Below, piece by piece: positions 7,401 to 16,319 of a DNA stretch of 64,000 bases (positions are counted from its first letter, which is position 1; each line of letters begins with the position of its first letter). The DNA is from Bacteroidales bacterium (GTDB lineage: Bacteria; Bacteroidota; Bacteroidia; Bacteroidales; WCHB1-69). The notes beneath the pieces are model-generated. The model was not told the DNA's origin. It searched no databases and saw only the letters and a program-made list of their open reading frames with translations. The position numbers and the translations under genes are program-made. Where the stretch lies: NCBI GenBank assembly GCA_017649855.1, contig JAGCGA010000029.1, positions 18,508 through 82,507 on the forward strand, read 5' to 3'.

Positions 7401-8879
7401 ATGAAGAAAACCGTATTCCTGACGGGTGCCACCGGTGTGATGGGGTGGGCCGGTCTGCAAGAACTGCTCAAGAAGAGCGACCATTATAATATAGTAGTGC
7501 TGGCACGCAAAAGTGAGAAGAACGTCCAGAAGCTTTCCCCTCTGATGGACCGCATCAAGGTGGTATGGGGCGACCTGACCCGCTACGAGGATGTCCTCGC
7601 GGGCGTCACCGGAGCCGACTATGTGCTCCACGTGGGCGGCATGGTCTCCCCGTCGGCCGACTACTATCCCAAGAAGACCCTGCATGTCAATGTGACGGCT
7701 GCCAAAAATGTTGTCAAAGCTGTTCTGGCGCAACCCAACGCCGATGACATCAAGACGGTCTATATCGGCTCTGTGGCGCAGACCTCCGATCGCAATGCGC
7801 CGATGCACTGGGGCCGCATTGGCGATCCTGTCTGCTCCAGCGTTTATGACCATTACGGCATCAGCAAGATCACCGCAGAACGTATCTTCGCCGACTCCGG
7901 CCTCAAGCACTGGGTCTCCCTCCGCCAGTCGGGCATCCTCTATCCCGGCATCCTCAAGAACTTTGACCCCATCATGTTCCACGTGCCCATCAGGGGCGTC
8001 TTGGAGTGGGCCACCGTGGAGGACTCCGGCCGCCTGCTGGCCAACGTCTGCGGCGACGATGTGCCCGAGGAGTTCTGGAACCGCTTCTACAACATCAGCA
8101 GCGGTCCCGACTACCGCATGACCAATTACGAGTTCGAGTGCAAGATCCTGAAGACCTGCTATTGTCCCAAACCCGAGAAGATCTTCAATCCCCAATGGTT
8201 TGTGCTCCGTAATTTCCACGGCCAGTACTATCTGGATGCCGATGTGCTGGAGCACTATCTGCATTTCCGGGAGAACCTGCCGGTAGATGAATACTTTGCC
8301 AAGATGCAGAAGTCGCTGCCGGGCTTCTTCAAGCTGGCCAAGCTGGCGCCGGCCTTCCTCATCAAGGGGGCCATGCTGCCGATTGCCTACAAGAAGCGCT
8401 GGGGCACGCAGTGGTGGATCAAGCACCATGACATGAACCGCATCCATGCCTACTACGGCACGGAGGAGGCCTGGCGCAATATCCCCGCCTGGAAAGACCA
8501 AGACCTGCAGGTCTCCGACAACCCTGCCGACGCTGTCCATATCGACCATGGCTATGACGAAAGCAAGCCGTTGTCGGCCTTGACGCTGGAGGAGATCCAG
8601 GCTGCGGCCCGTTTCCGGGGTGGCGAGTTGCTCTCCGCGACCTATTCCGGTGACCCCGCCGAGAAGCTGCAGTGGCGCTGTCATAAGGGCCACACCTTCG
8701 AGGCCTCCCCGAAGCTGATCCTGGAGGGTGGCCACTGGTGTCCCGACTGCCTGCCCCCGGCATGGGACTACGATGACCTCAGCGCCCACAGCCCCTTCTT
8801 CGCACAGGTGTGGGAGTATCAGCACCATGGAGAACACCATGTCTATGGCCCCGAAATCTTTGATGGATGGGAAGACTAA
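7401..8879 (+). CDS. NAD(P)-dependent epimerase/dehydratase with Cys-rich C-terminal domain
   Basis: 492 residues from ATG 7401 (MKKTVFLTGATG); the frame opens at a TTG 9 nt earlier, which I rejected. The N-terminal 300 residues form an extended short-chain dehydrogenase: TGATGVMG is the dinucleotide-binding loop, GDLTRYEDV and VLHVGGMVS follow, then a catalytic-like YGISK (Y-x3-K). Downstream comes a helical region, and at about residues 425-450 a likely zinc-binding motif CHKGH...CPDC with a conserved-looking Trp-rich tail. The fusion is unusual: SDRs of this class normally end without a zinc-like module. Substrate unknown; a sugar or steroid-like oxidoreduction is possible. Transcribed from its own promoter. 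Confidence 0.82.
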   Translation: MKKTVFLTGATGVMGWAGLQELLKKSDHYNIVVLARKSEKNVQKLSPLMDRIKVVWGDLTRYEDVLAGVTGADYVLHVGGMVSPSADYYPKKTLHVNVTAAKNVVKAVLAQPNADDIKTVYIGSVAQTSDRNAPMHWGRIGDPVCSSVYDHYGISKITAERIFADSGLKHWVSLRQSGILYPGILKNFDPIMFHVPIRGVLEWATVEDSGRLLANVCGDDVPEEFWNRFYNISSGPDYRMTNYEFECKILKTCYCPKPEKIFNPQWFVLRNFHGQYYLDADVLEHYLHFRENLPVDEYFAKMQKSLPGFFKLAKLAPAFLIKGAMLPIAYKKRWGTQWWIKHHDMNRIHAYYGTEEAWRNIPAWKDQDLQVSDNPADAVHIDHGYDESKPLSALTLEEIQAAARFRGGELLSATYSGDPAEKLQWRCHKGHTFEASPKLILEGGHWCPDCLPPAWDYDDLSAHSPFFAQVWEYQHHGEHHVYGPEIFDGWED

Positions 8880-8938
8880 AATAAATCGGCTGTTATTTGC
8901 GTTATCTTCCTGTTGCTTTATTTCCAGGTCTTATTCCT

Positions 8939-9526
8939 ATGCCGAAGAACCGTTCTGTTGCAATGACCCTGCTGCTGGCATCCCTGCTGACCTTCGCTGT
9001 CACCGAGCGGGCGGATGCGCAGCTCTCTTTGGGCATTAAGGTGGCCGGCAATGCGGTCTCGCTGGATGATTTTCAAGATTTCTCCGGCGGCTTTGACCTG
9101 GGTGTCTTCCTTCGGGTGGGCAAAGCCTTATATTTCCAGCCTGAGGTGAGCTACTCTTTCCGGAACACCGACTTTCTGAATATCATCGGCGAGTTCCGGG
9201 AGAACTATGCCATGCGCCAGCACTTTCTGGATATTCCCCTGCTCTTTGGCTTCCATTTTGTCAATATGAAGAACTTCAAGATGCACTTCGTCATAGGCCC
9301 GCGCGTCGGGGTCCTGATCAACAACCACCTGACACAGGCCGCCACAGTCGGGGAGATGGCCTCCCACCTGCAATGGGGCGGCCAGTTCGGACTGGGCTTC
9401 GATATCTGGAGGTTTACCCTCGACGGCCGTTACGACATCTCCGCTGACGGCACTAGCACCAGCGGCTCCGGGTCGCGACTGCAGAACATGTTCGTGATCT
9501 CATTGGGCATCAAATTCCTCAAGTAG
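8939..9526 (+). CDS. PorT-family outer-membrane beta-barrel protein
   Basis: 195 residues from ATG 8939 (MPKNRSVAMTLLLASL); an upstream TTG in frame at 8897 has no signal-peptide logic. The signal peptide ends near ADAQ. The mature part is made of alternating amphipathic strands (QLSLGIKVAGNAVSL, LYFQPEVSYSF, HFLDIPLLFGFHFV, MHFVIGPRVGVLI, WRFTLDGRYDIS, MFVISLGIKFLK), which is the outer-membrane beta-barrel pattern of the PorT/OMP_b-brl_2 group. These proteins have no enzymatic motif. It sits between the SDR gene (59 nt upstream) and the sigma factor gene (52 nt downstream). Confidence 0.8.
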   Translation: MPKNRSVAMTLLLASLLTFAVTERADAQLSLGIKVAGNAVSLDDFQDFSGGFDLGVFLRVGKALYFQPEVSYSFRNTDFLNIIGEFRENYAMRQHFLDIPLLFGFHFVNMKNFKMHFVIGPRVGVLINNHLTQAATVGEMASHLQWGGQFGLGFDIWRFTLDGRYDISADGTSTSGSGSRLQNMFVISLGIKFLK

Positions 9527-9578
9527 TCATTTTTTTTGTGTACCAACCCCAAGATTTCAAATTTCAGTTTCGTTATAT

Positions 9579-10151
9579 ATGATGAGTGAACGTGAAAATG
9601 CCAAGATAGCCCGATGGGTGGAGGAGTGCCGGCAGGGACGGACCAGGGCGCAGCATAAGCTGTTCCGGCATTTCTACGCTCCGATGTTCTCCGTCTGCAT
9701 GCGCTATGCCGGTAGTCCCGAGGAGGCAGAGGATATGCTCAACGAGGGGTTCTTGAAGGTGTTTTCTAACCTCGACAAATATGAAGACACGGGTTCTTTC
9801 ATAGCTTGGATGCGGAAGGTGGTGACGAATGCGGCCTTGGACTACCGTCGCAAATATGCGATGAAGTTTGAGACCACCGAGTTGGAGCAGCTGGCCAACA
9901 CCCCCATCGCCGGGGTCGAGTACAACCAGGCCGTCGCGCAGATGTCTGCCGACGAGCTGGTGGCCTTGATTCAGCAGCTGCCACCCATGATGCGGACGGT
10001 CTTCAACCTCTTTATCTTTGAAGGCTACTCGCATGCGGAAATCGCCGCGCAACTGGATATCACGGAGAGCACCTCCGCCTGGCATCTCAACACCGCCCGC
10101 AACCGCTTGAAGAAGGAGATAGTAAAGATGAATGGTGAATTAACAAAGTGA
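9579..10151 (+). CDS. ECF-type RNA polymerase sigma factor
   Basis: 190 residues. Region 2 is seen in QHKLFRHFYAPMFSVCMRYA, SPEEAEDMLNEGFLKVFSNL and SFIAWMRKVVTNAALDYRR; region 4 in LIQQLPPMMRTVFNLFIFEG, YSHAEIAAQLDITESTSAWH and LNTARNRLKKEI. The sizes and the lack of regions 1 and 3 identify a group 4 (ECF) sigma factor. ATG 9579 is followed by a second in-frame ATG at 9582. The gene ends 2 nt before a membrane protein that probably acts as its partner. Targets may include cell-surface genes nearby, but this is inference. Confidence 0.93.
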   Translation: MMSERENAKIARWVEECRQGRTRAQHKLFRHFYAPMFSVCMRYAGSPEEAEDMLNEGFLKVFSNLDKYEDTGSFIAWMRKVVTNAALDYRRKYAMKFETTELEQLANTPIAGVEYNQAVAQMSADELVALIQQLPPMMRTVFNLFIFEGYSHAEIAAQLDITESTSAWHLNTARNRLKKEIVKMNGELTK

Positions 10152-10153
10152 CT

Positions 10154-10672
10154 ATGAGTGATTTTGACCAATTGATAAGAGAAAAGGCCGAGCAGGCCAA
10201 CTACCACTATAAGGCTTCTGCGTGGCGCAGTTTCAAGCGTTATGCGGGTTTGAAGACCGGTGTGGCGGCCCTCTACACCGTCGTGACCGTAGCCCTGCTG
10301 TCAGTGGCCACCTTCTTGGTTGTCAAGATGACCCGTCATGCGGAACCCGCCCCGGAGCCCCCAGTGGAGAATATAGCTGTGGCGATGAATGACACGGTAG
10401 TCCCTACAGAGGCACCGGCCGAACCGGAAGCCGCCACCCCGGACATGCCGGAGACGATCTATTGCGATTTTGGCGGTGCCCCCAAAGCCCCCGAATCGGA
10501 TGTGCCCGCCGTCGAGACTCCGGCACCTACAACGCCTGCCGCTCCCGCTCGGAAGACCGAATCCAGGCAAGCTCCTGTCTATGGTATTCCTGTTGTGATC
10601 GAGGTGGACACCATCACTCAGATGTGGCCCACGGATGAGGAACTGAAAGAGGGAAATAGCAGACTGTACTAA
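10154..10672 (+). CDS. Predicted membrane protein, likely anti-sigma or sigma-linked partner
   Basis: 172 residues from ATG 10154. The cytoplasmic N-terminus (MSDFDQLIREKAEQANY, then SAWRSFKRYAG) resembles the short helical head of Bacteroidota anti-sigma-like proteins, which often begin with D-x-x-I/F-R-x-K. One membrane segment follows (about residues 36-57, VAALYTVVTVALLSVATFLV). The outside part is rich in Pro, Ala and Glu (about 65-140) and ends VIEVDTITQMWPTDEELKEG. It overlaps nothing but is nearly contiguous with the sigma gene. A role in holding the sigma factor is inferred from order and topology; no FecR domain is present. Confidence 0.6.
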   Translation: MSDFDQLIREKAEQANYHYKASAWRSFKRYAGLKTGVAALYTVVTVALLSVATFLVVKMTRHAEPAPEPPVENIAVAMNDTVVPTEAPAEPEAATPDMPETIYCDFGGAPKAPESDVPAVETPAPTTPAAPARKTESRQAPVYGIPVVIEVDTITQMWPTDEELKEGNSRLY

Positions 10673-10693
10673 CACTTTGACAGATAAATAAGA

Positions 10694-10728
10694 AAAAATA
10701 GAAACGAGATCTCGTTTCTATTTTTTTT
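10694..10728 (+). terminator. Rho-independent terminator after the sigma operon
   Basis: A perfect palindrome AGAAACGAGATCTCGTTTCT (10700-10719) flanked by A-rich and T8 runs (10721-10728), 20 nt after the stop. The symmetry lets it work in both directions. Confidence 0.85.
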
Positions 10729-10735
10729 ATTTTTG
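10728..10735 (+). promoter_or_regulatory. Promoter -7 box for the first FISUMP gene
   Basis: TATTTTTG directly at the end of the terminator T-run, about 95 nt before the ATG at 10830, leaving an 85-90 nt leader. Confidence 0.55.
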
Positions 10736-10829
10736 CCATTGTGGAGTGATGCGAACATGAGGTGGAGTAAGAAACTAAGAAGTTGATGAGGGCATAGTTT
10801 CATAATTTAATAACTTAAACTTAATAGAG

Positions 10830-12182
10830 ATGAAGAAACTACTCGTAGTAATGGTGTCGGTCTTGATGCAAGTCCTGGCTTTCGGGCAGGGCGGTGCGGT
10901 GGTGACCTTCACGGGTCGCGACGCCGACGGGCATTATGTGCGTCCCGACAGCGTTGTGGTGGAGAACCTGACGCGCCAGTGGACGGAGACGATGTACTGG
11001 CCCGACACGGTCTTGACGCTGACCGTGGGCACGGGCATCGATAACCCGACCATGACTAATGGCATCCGCGTGTCGCCCAATCCTTTTGAGGGCACCGCGC
11101 AGGTGGAGGTGCCTGTGGAGAAGGCGGGCGAGGTGCAGGTGCAGGTGGCGGACATGCTGGGCCGTGTGTGCGCGCAGTATGTCAACAGGCTGCCGTCGGG
11201 GAGCCATACCTTCCTCGTCACGCTCAGCCGCCCGCAGGTGTGTGTGCTGACGGTAAAGACCGCCGCGGGGCAAAGGAGCGCGAAGCTGGAGAACGCGGGT
11301 TGGGGCGGCACGGACCGCATCGCCTACATGGGCATGACGGACAACAGGCCGGTGTTGAAGCTGACGCCGGCGCAGCCTTTCCAGTTGGGCGACGAGATGC
11401 GCTACTCGGGCTACGCCTCCGGGCAGCGGAGCCAGACGGTGACGCACGGCCAGGGCGCGGACGAGACGGTGCAGCTGGTGTTCATCGCGGACGGCAGTCC
11501 CTGTCCGGGCGCGGCCACCGTGACGGACATCGACGGCAACGTCTATCACACGGTGCACATTGGCGACCAGTGCTGGATGCGGGAGAACCTGCGCGTGACA
11601 CGCTATGAGGACGGGGACAGCATACCGTTAGTGCCTCATTCCGCATCAAGTGCCAGTGTGCCTTACCGCTATGCGCCCAACCAAGACACCCTCAATGTCC
11701 CTATATTTGGTTATCTGTATAACTGGCCCGCCGTCATGCATGATGCGGCCCCTAACAACCTTATCCCCAGCGGAGTGCAGGGGATATGTCCAAATGGTTG
11801 GCACCTGCCCAGCCAGATGGAGTTTGTACTGCTGGTGGAATATGTGAGTTCGCAAAACAGATATTGGTGTGGTGGCAATGGTGATGTTGTTGCCAAGGCT
11901 TTAAGTGATACATTGGGATGGGATACTACTTCCTACAATATCCCTCCTTGTAGTCCTGCTTATGACTTAAGTACCAACAATGCTACAGGTTTTTCACTGG
12001 TGGGAGCTGGAAGCAGGTATAGTTTTTCCTGTTTTTTTGGAGGAATAGCTGCATTCTGGACCACCACAAGGTACAACGATATTGTAAGTGTCCTCTATCT
12101 TGAAAGTAATGATCCGTATGTGTCTCCAATGACAGCTACAGGTGGTACTAGAGGTTGTTCTGTTCGTTGTTTGAAGAATTAA
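10830..12182 (+). CDS. Secreted FISUMP-domain protein
   Basis: 450 residues. Signal peptide (MKKLLVVMVSVLMQVLAFGQ), a short beta domain, then an internal sorting-domain-like fold (IRVSPNPFEGTAQVEVPV to VCVLTVKTAAGQ, about 77-150) of the kind usually found at T9SS C-termini. The second half is the Fibrobacter succinogenes major paralogous domain: DIDGNVYHTVHIGDQCWM, RENLRVTRYEDG, YGYLYNW, CPNGWHLPS, a middle with NATGFS, and the end GCSVRCLKN. FISUMP domains are repeated in surface proteins of Bacteroidota and Fibrobacteres; the function is unknown. The segment 11349-11614 is nearly identical to 16054-16319. The latter half of the gene (from about 11620) is visibly less GC-rich than the first. 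Confidence 0.85.
   Translation: MKKLLVVMVSVLMQVLAFGQGGAVVTFTGRDADGHYVRPDSVVVENLTRQWTETMYWPDTVLTLTVGTGIDNPTMTNGIRVSPNPFEGTAQVEVPVEKAGEVQVQVADMLGRVCAQYVNRLPSGSHTFLVTLSRPQVCVLTVKTAAGQRSAKLENAGWGGTDRIAYMGMTDNRPVLKLTPAQPFQLGDEMRYSGYASGQRSQTVTHGQGADETVQLVFIADGSPCPGAATVTDIDGNVYHTVHIGDQCWMRENLRVTRYEDGDSIPLVPHSASSASVPYRYAPNQDTLNVPIFGYLYNWPAVMHDAAPNNLIPSGVQGICPNGWHLPSQMEFVLLVEYVSSQNRYWCGGNGDVVAKALSDTLGWDTTSYNIPPCSPAYDLSTNNATGFSLVGAGSRYSFSCFFGGIAAFWTTTRYNDIVSVLYLESNDPYVSPMTATGGTRGCSVRCLKN
11349..11614 (+). repeat. FISUMP cassette copy 1 (266 bp)
   Basis: Matches 16054-16319 with three differences seen by eye (GCAC/GCGC at the CACGGCC site, and CACATT/CATATC). It codes for the linker KLTPAQPFQLGDEMRYSGYA and the start of the FISUMP domain. 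Confidence 0.92.
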
Positions 12183-12207
12183 AGATTATTTGTAAAATTG
12201 AAATACT

Positions 12208-12747
12208 ATGAAGCGTGGTCTTATTCTGCTATTCTTGTTAGTGAGTTGTTTGGCCCTTTCCGCCTAACAACCTTCGGGACTTTCCTACTACTACAAAGGA
12301 GATGTCAGAACTCTTTCTATAAACAGCCAACATTTCTTTGTTTATGTAGATACAAGCGAAATATCTATGCTAGTATTACAAAAAATATATGAGGTGACAG
12401 AAATGGTGCAAACCATAGTGCCGAATGTGGTGGGCTTGCAGATATATGTTGCAAATCAAAACTACGATAGTGTTGTGTCATCGTTTAAACAACTAGATTA
12501 TGTGCTGGATGTGGAGCCTGTTATTGGGGACAGTGTAACTACCAATGTGTCTTGGCTTTTTTATGCCCAGCTTCATAGCCACGAAGACTATCCATTTTTG
12601 GAGTCCATGGCTAATAGAAGCGGCACAACAATCGTGGAACAGATTTCATATTCAAACAAATGGTATGAGTTGCGTGTCGACAAGAATTCCAATGGGAACA
12701 GCGTGGAGGTTGCCAGCCAATTTTGGGAGACAGGACAGTATATGTAA
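12208..12747 (+). pseudogene. S8-peptidase-type prodomain remnant with stop in the signal peptide
   Basis: ATG 12208 starts a clean signal peptide (MKRGLILLFLLVSCLALSA) that is cut by TAA at 12265-12267. The same frame then continues without a stop for 160 codons: QPSGLSYYYKGDVRTLSIN, FFVYVDTSEISM, LQIYVANQNYDSV, WLFYAQLHSHEDYPFLESMA, TTIVEQISYSNKWYELRVDK, ending GQYM at 12747. The YYYKGD start and N-S-VEVASQFWETG end resemble the N-terminal prodomain of Bacteroidales S8-family secreted peptidases, whose catalytic domain should follow but does not. So the locus is both truncated and interrupted. The family call is from memory of the motif and is moderate. Confidence 0.65.
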
Positions 12748-12862
12748 CTAAGGAACTAAATAGTTGAGAGGATAAGGGAGGCAATGTTCAAATTCAAGGT
12801 TCAAGATCCAATGTTACAAGTCAAAGTTGTTGAGCTGAATCTCCTAACCAAATAAAAATTGC

Positions 12863-12870
12863 TATCTTTG
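12863..12870 (+). promoter_or_regulatory. Promoter -7 box for the T9SS protein/metalloprotease pair
   Basis: TATCTTTG in the 222-base spacer, with an A-rich stretch upstream; the ATG at 12970 is about 100 nt downstream. The spacer's left half holds degenerate GTTCAAG/GTCAAAG repeats and no gene. Confidence 0.6.
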
Positions 12871-12969
12871 CAACGTCATATCTTCGGATTTTGTTTGACG
12901 GACCTCACAGGATCTGGAGATGTGACGCGATAATAAAAAATAAAAATTGAACGGTCCTTATACGCTAAG

Positions 12970-13884
12970 ATGAAAAGAATATCATTACTCGCTTCTCTTT
13001 TAGTTGGCTCATTTTGTTTGCACGCACAATATGAGTCGTTTTTTTGCAATAACAGCTGGACATATCATATTGCATATTATGAAACTTGCTATACTGATGA
13101 GTATGACCCTGAAAATTTAGGCCAATGCACTGCAACTGAAGCTTTTGAATTTTCTAAAACAGATACGGCATGGTTGGATTCTGTGCTGTTTTTCAAAAGC
13201 CAATATGTCTTTCTTCGCGAGGACACATCCTTGGGACAATTGTTCGCCAGATATCAATATTTAGACAAGGAGTATTTATTGTGCGATTTGTCGTTGGAAG
13301 AAGGGGACACTTTCCACTTTGTCTGGCCTTGGAACATGTTCGAAGTATATTATCACGGTGATATGCTGGTGGATAGCGTTCGTTATTATTCCGGGAAAAA
13401 GACCATATACTTGTCATGCGCAAGCGAGTACGATGCATGCCCAAGCGACTATGGCATTCCATATTATAATATTTCTTTGCGTTTTATGGAAGGAATAGGT
13501 CCCATGTATGGTTTTTATCCGCCCACTTCGGAAACGAGTCTTGGAATTCTGCTCTGCCTTTACAAGGATGGTTCGTTGTGTTATATGACGCATGAGGACT
13601 TGGGCTGTTACCAAAGTTGCTCTGGTGTTGAGGATTATCCACCATCCCTTCTAGAGATTTGGCCAAACCCCACGAAAGAGAGTATAACGTTAGACTTTTC
13701 TACAAACACGACCTTGGAAGGACAAGTTATAATACGGGATTTGTCGGGGCGCATCTGCCTACACCAGACAATCTCAGGCAATCATTCGACCATCTCTTTA
13801 GAATCACTGTCTTCTGGCATGTATCTGCTCACTTATATGGACAAAGAGAGTCGAAAAATCACTAAAAAGTTCGTAAAAGAATGA
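12970..13884 (+). CDS. Secreted protein with T9SS type A sorting domain
   Basis: 304 residues. The signal peptide ends at CLHAQ. The body (about 20-215) is rich in aromatics, acidic residues and Cys, with no family I recognise. The C-terminal domain (LLEIWPNPTKESITLDFS, VIIRDLSGRICLHQ, LSSGMYLLTYMDKESRKI, KKFVKE) is a standard T9SS type A signal, so the protein is exported by the type IX system and attached to or released at the surface. Its stop overlaps the start of the metalloprotease gene (ATGA at 13881-13884), so the two are translationally coupled and may act together. Confidence 0.82.
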   Translation: MKRISLLASLLVGSFCLHAQYESFFCNNSWTYHIAYYETCYTDEYDPENLGQCTATEAFEFSKTDTAWLDSVLFFKSQYVFLREDTSLGQLFARYQYLDKEYLLCDLSLEEGDTFHFVWPWNMFEVYYHGDMLVDSVRYYSGKKTIYLSCASEYDACPSDYGIPYYNISLRFMEGIGPMYGFYPPTSETSLGILLCLYKDGSLCYMTHEDLGCYQSCSGVEDYPPSLLEIWPNPTKESITLDFSTNTTLEGQVIIRDLSGRICLHQTISGNHSTISLESLSSGMYLLTYMDKESRKITKKFVKE

Positions 13885-16313
13885 AAAAGTCTCTTCTGTC
13901 AATACTTTTTGCAACACCTCTCTGCTTGTTGGCCCAATTCCATAGTTGGGATGGAGCAGGAATTGCAAACAATGACAGGATACGTTGTCTTAACATCTTC
14001 GTGAACATCATATACGATATTCATCCCGACACTAACTTATATAGCAATAATGAGTATTGGCCTCAATTATCCGTATCCGACACATTACTGGAGGGCGTCA
14101 ATAATGCCGCCATACCCGCATATCTGTTGGATTGGATGGACACAGTTTATGTTTCAGGACAAACACATGGCACTTGTACAAGAATATACGGAGAATCATC
14201 TTTTGATTCTTTGCAGATCGTTGGGGATTTCATCGTTGTTAATATTCGGGAAAGCACGATACTGAAAGAAGATGCTTTTGACAGATATGGGATTCCAAAA
14301 GCTGTATTCAGTTTTTTAAACAGATTTTCTTTTAACACTCTTTTTTCCAATAGAAATCTGGATACTTATGATGCTAATCATGATTCTTTTATAGACTTCA
14401 CAAACATTTTCATTCGGAATATCACAAAAGCCTATGGGGATTTAGGCCCTGGAAGCGGTTATAACCGGCAAAGACACGATGGTATCTACCTATACGACAA
14501 AGAATTGTTTTTAAGATCCGTACAGTGTGTGGGAGATGGGGATTTTTTTCATAATCCAACAAGCATACCCACGCATGAAATCTCACATAGTCTGTTCGGG
14601 AGCAACGATTTTCACACTTCAGGCGGAAATCATAGGGGCGACGGTTGCTCTATGCCCTTCCTGCCTCTCCAAGGCGGTTATGGTCTGATGGGCGCGGCAG
14701 GATCCTCTTTAGTATGCTGCAACGGCTATGAACGATGGCGCATGCACTGGAAACATCCTCAAGCAGTGGATTACATTTCCGCCAAAGACTCTTCCAATAC
14801 ATTGTCTGTACCCTCAGACATCTGCAAGGATGATGGTTATCACACATTCCTACTGCGTGACTTTATCACATACGGAGATGTTGTGCGTATACGGTTACCC
14901 TACAAAGACAGCATCACATCCTCCAACCAGTACATCTGGCTGGAGAACCACCAAATAGGCCAGAATGGCAAGCTGGATTTTTTGCAATATTCCAATCAAT
15001 ACGATTGTCGTCCTTCAGGAACGGCCGGTATTTATGCTTATTATCAGATAGGAAGGGATGTGCTGGAGGGGACGAGCAGTGAGGTGTGGGACAGCCATGG
15101 CCGCGACAACCTTAAGATCATCCCAGCGGAAGGTTATTTTGACTACGTGATGGAACCGGACACATACCAGCTGCAGTGCGTCAACTACGATAGTCATGCC
15201 TATACGTTTCAAAGGGGTGTGGACAATCCGTTTTGTGGAGCTCAAGACCAACAGTGGCACTTGTTTCCCGCGGCTGGAGACACTGTATTGTACCTTTCAG
15301 CCGAATTGCCCATGTGGCGCAAGAGGATAGACACGACAAATATAGACATGGACCCCACCATAGGCGATACACTGGATGCCTTTGCAGGACCTGCAAGGTT
15401 GAACATGGGCACCAATCCAAGCACCTGCAACACCCCGACATGCCAGAATCATGTTGTGAAATGGCATAGCCAGTACGAGTATTTCAAACCGAATTTTGTG
15501 CAATACAACACTGCGAAAGTATATCTTTCCGGTCTTGGAATCGAGTTGGTTCCTCAAGGGGAGAACTTCCTGGTGCGCGTGCGCTGGGACGATTATGACA
15601 TTACCAACGACTGCCGCTGGACGGGCGACATCGTGTTGAAGGATACGGCCATCCTGACATCAGGCAAGACTATCACCCTGGCGCAGAACCGCACGGTGGC
15701 GCAGACCACCCGCGACCACGAGACGGGCCTCTTCGCCAAGCGCACGCGGTGGACCTGCGAGGGAGGTTCCTACTTTCGTCAGGATAGTACAAGCACCGTG
15801 CTTCTAACCGAAAAGAGTTCTTTGGTCTTCTTGAAAAACAGCAAATATGAAATGCTGCCGACTGCCGGCCTGCAAATCATGGCCGGATGTACCCTTGATT
15901 TGCGTCCAGGAGCCGATGTCAGGATTGGCGGCACCTTGACCGTTGACAGCGGCGGGGTCGCGCTTGTCAGCGACACAGCCTGTTTCACCCCCACCGCCCG
16001 CGTCATCGTGCGTCCCGGGGGCAAGCTCATCGTGGACGGGGGCACGCTGACATCCGGTGTTGAAGCTGACGCCGGCGCAGCCTTTCCAGTTGGGCGACGA
16101 GATGCGCTACTCGGGCTACGCCTCCGGGCAGCGGAGCCAGACGGTGACGCGCGGCCAGGGCGCGGACGAGACGGTGCAGCTGGTGTTCATCGCGGACGGC
16201 AGTCCCTGTCCGGGCGCGGCCACCGTGACGGACATCGACGGCAACGTCTATCACACGGTGCATATCGGCGACCAGTGCTGGATGCGGGAGAACCTGCGCG
16301 TGACACGCTATGA
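13881..16313 (+). CDS. M6-like secreted metalloprotease, 3' end replaced by an out-of-frame FISUMP cassette
   Basis: 810 codons, of which about 725 are native. Signal peptide MKKSLLSILFATPLCLLA, then an M6/immune-inhibitor-A-like peptidase domain: DANHDSFIDFTNIFIRN and the zinc site HEISH in PTHEISHSLFGSNDFH, with a downstream GGYGLMGAAG likely giving the Met-turn. From about residue 560 comes an adhesin-like beta region (FLVRVRWDDYDITNDCRW, LRPGADVRIGGTLTVDS, VRPGGKLIVDGGTLTS). At 16054 the sequence switches abruptly to the FISUMP cassette in the wrong frame, so the last 86 residues (GVEADAGAAFP...) are nonsense and no T9SS signal remains. Base composition also shifts from AT-rich to GC-rich near 15550. 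Export and surface retention of the product are therefore doubtful. Confidence 0.75.
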   Translation: MKKSLLSILFATPLCLLAQFHSWDGAGIANNDRIRCLNIFVNIIYDIHPDTNLYSNNEYWPQLSVSDTLLEGVNNAAIPAYLLDWMDTVYVSGQTHGTCTRIYGESSFDSLQIVGDFIVVNIRESTILKEDAFDRYGIPKAVFSFLNRFSFNTLFSNRNLDTYDANHDSFIDFTNIFIRNITKAYGDLGPGSGYNRQRHDGIYLYDKELFLRSVQCVGDGDFFHNPTSIPTHEISHSLFGSNDFHTSGGNHRGDGCSMPFLPLQGGYGLMGAAGSSLVCCNGYERWRMHWKHPQAVDYISAKDSSNTLSVPSDICKDDGYHTFLLRDFITYGDVVRIRLPYKDSITSSNQYIWLENHQIGQNGKLDFLQYSNQYDCRPSGTAGIYAYYQIGRDVLEGTSSEVWDSHGRDNLKIIPAEGYFDYVMEPDTYQLQCVNYDSHAYTFQRGVDNPFCGAQDQQWHLFPAAGDTVLYLSAELPMWRKRIDTTNIDMDPTIGDTLDAFAGPARLNMGTNPSTCNTPTCQNHVVKWHSQYEYFKPNFVQYNTAKVYLSGLGIELVPQGENFLVRVRWDDYDITNDCRWTGDIVLKDTAILTSGKTITLAQNRTVAQTTRDHETGLFAKRTRWTCEGGSYFRQDSTSTVLLTEKSSLVFLKNSKYEMLPTAGLQIMAGCTLDLRPGADVRIGGTLTVDSGGVALVSDTACFTPTARVIVRPGGKLIVDGGTLTSGVEADAGAAFPVGRRDALLGLRLRAAEPDGDARPGRGRDGAAGVHRGRQSLSGRGHRDGHRRQRLSHGAYRRPVLDAGEPARDTL

Positions 16314-16319
16314 GGACGG
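16054..16319 (+). repeat. FISUMP cassette copy 2 (266 bp)
   Basis: Second copy of 11349-11614, at a constant offset of 4,705. Similarity starts sharply at CCGGTGTTGAAG and ends at GAGGACGG, inside coding sequence at both ends. Confidence 0.92.

Noticed and set aside
7383..8840. 485-codon minus-strand frame opposite the SDR gene
   Set aside because: Shadow frame; the SDR motifs on the plus strand settle it.
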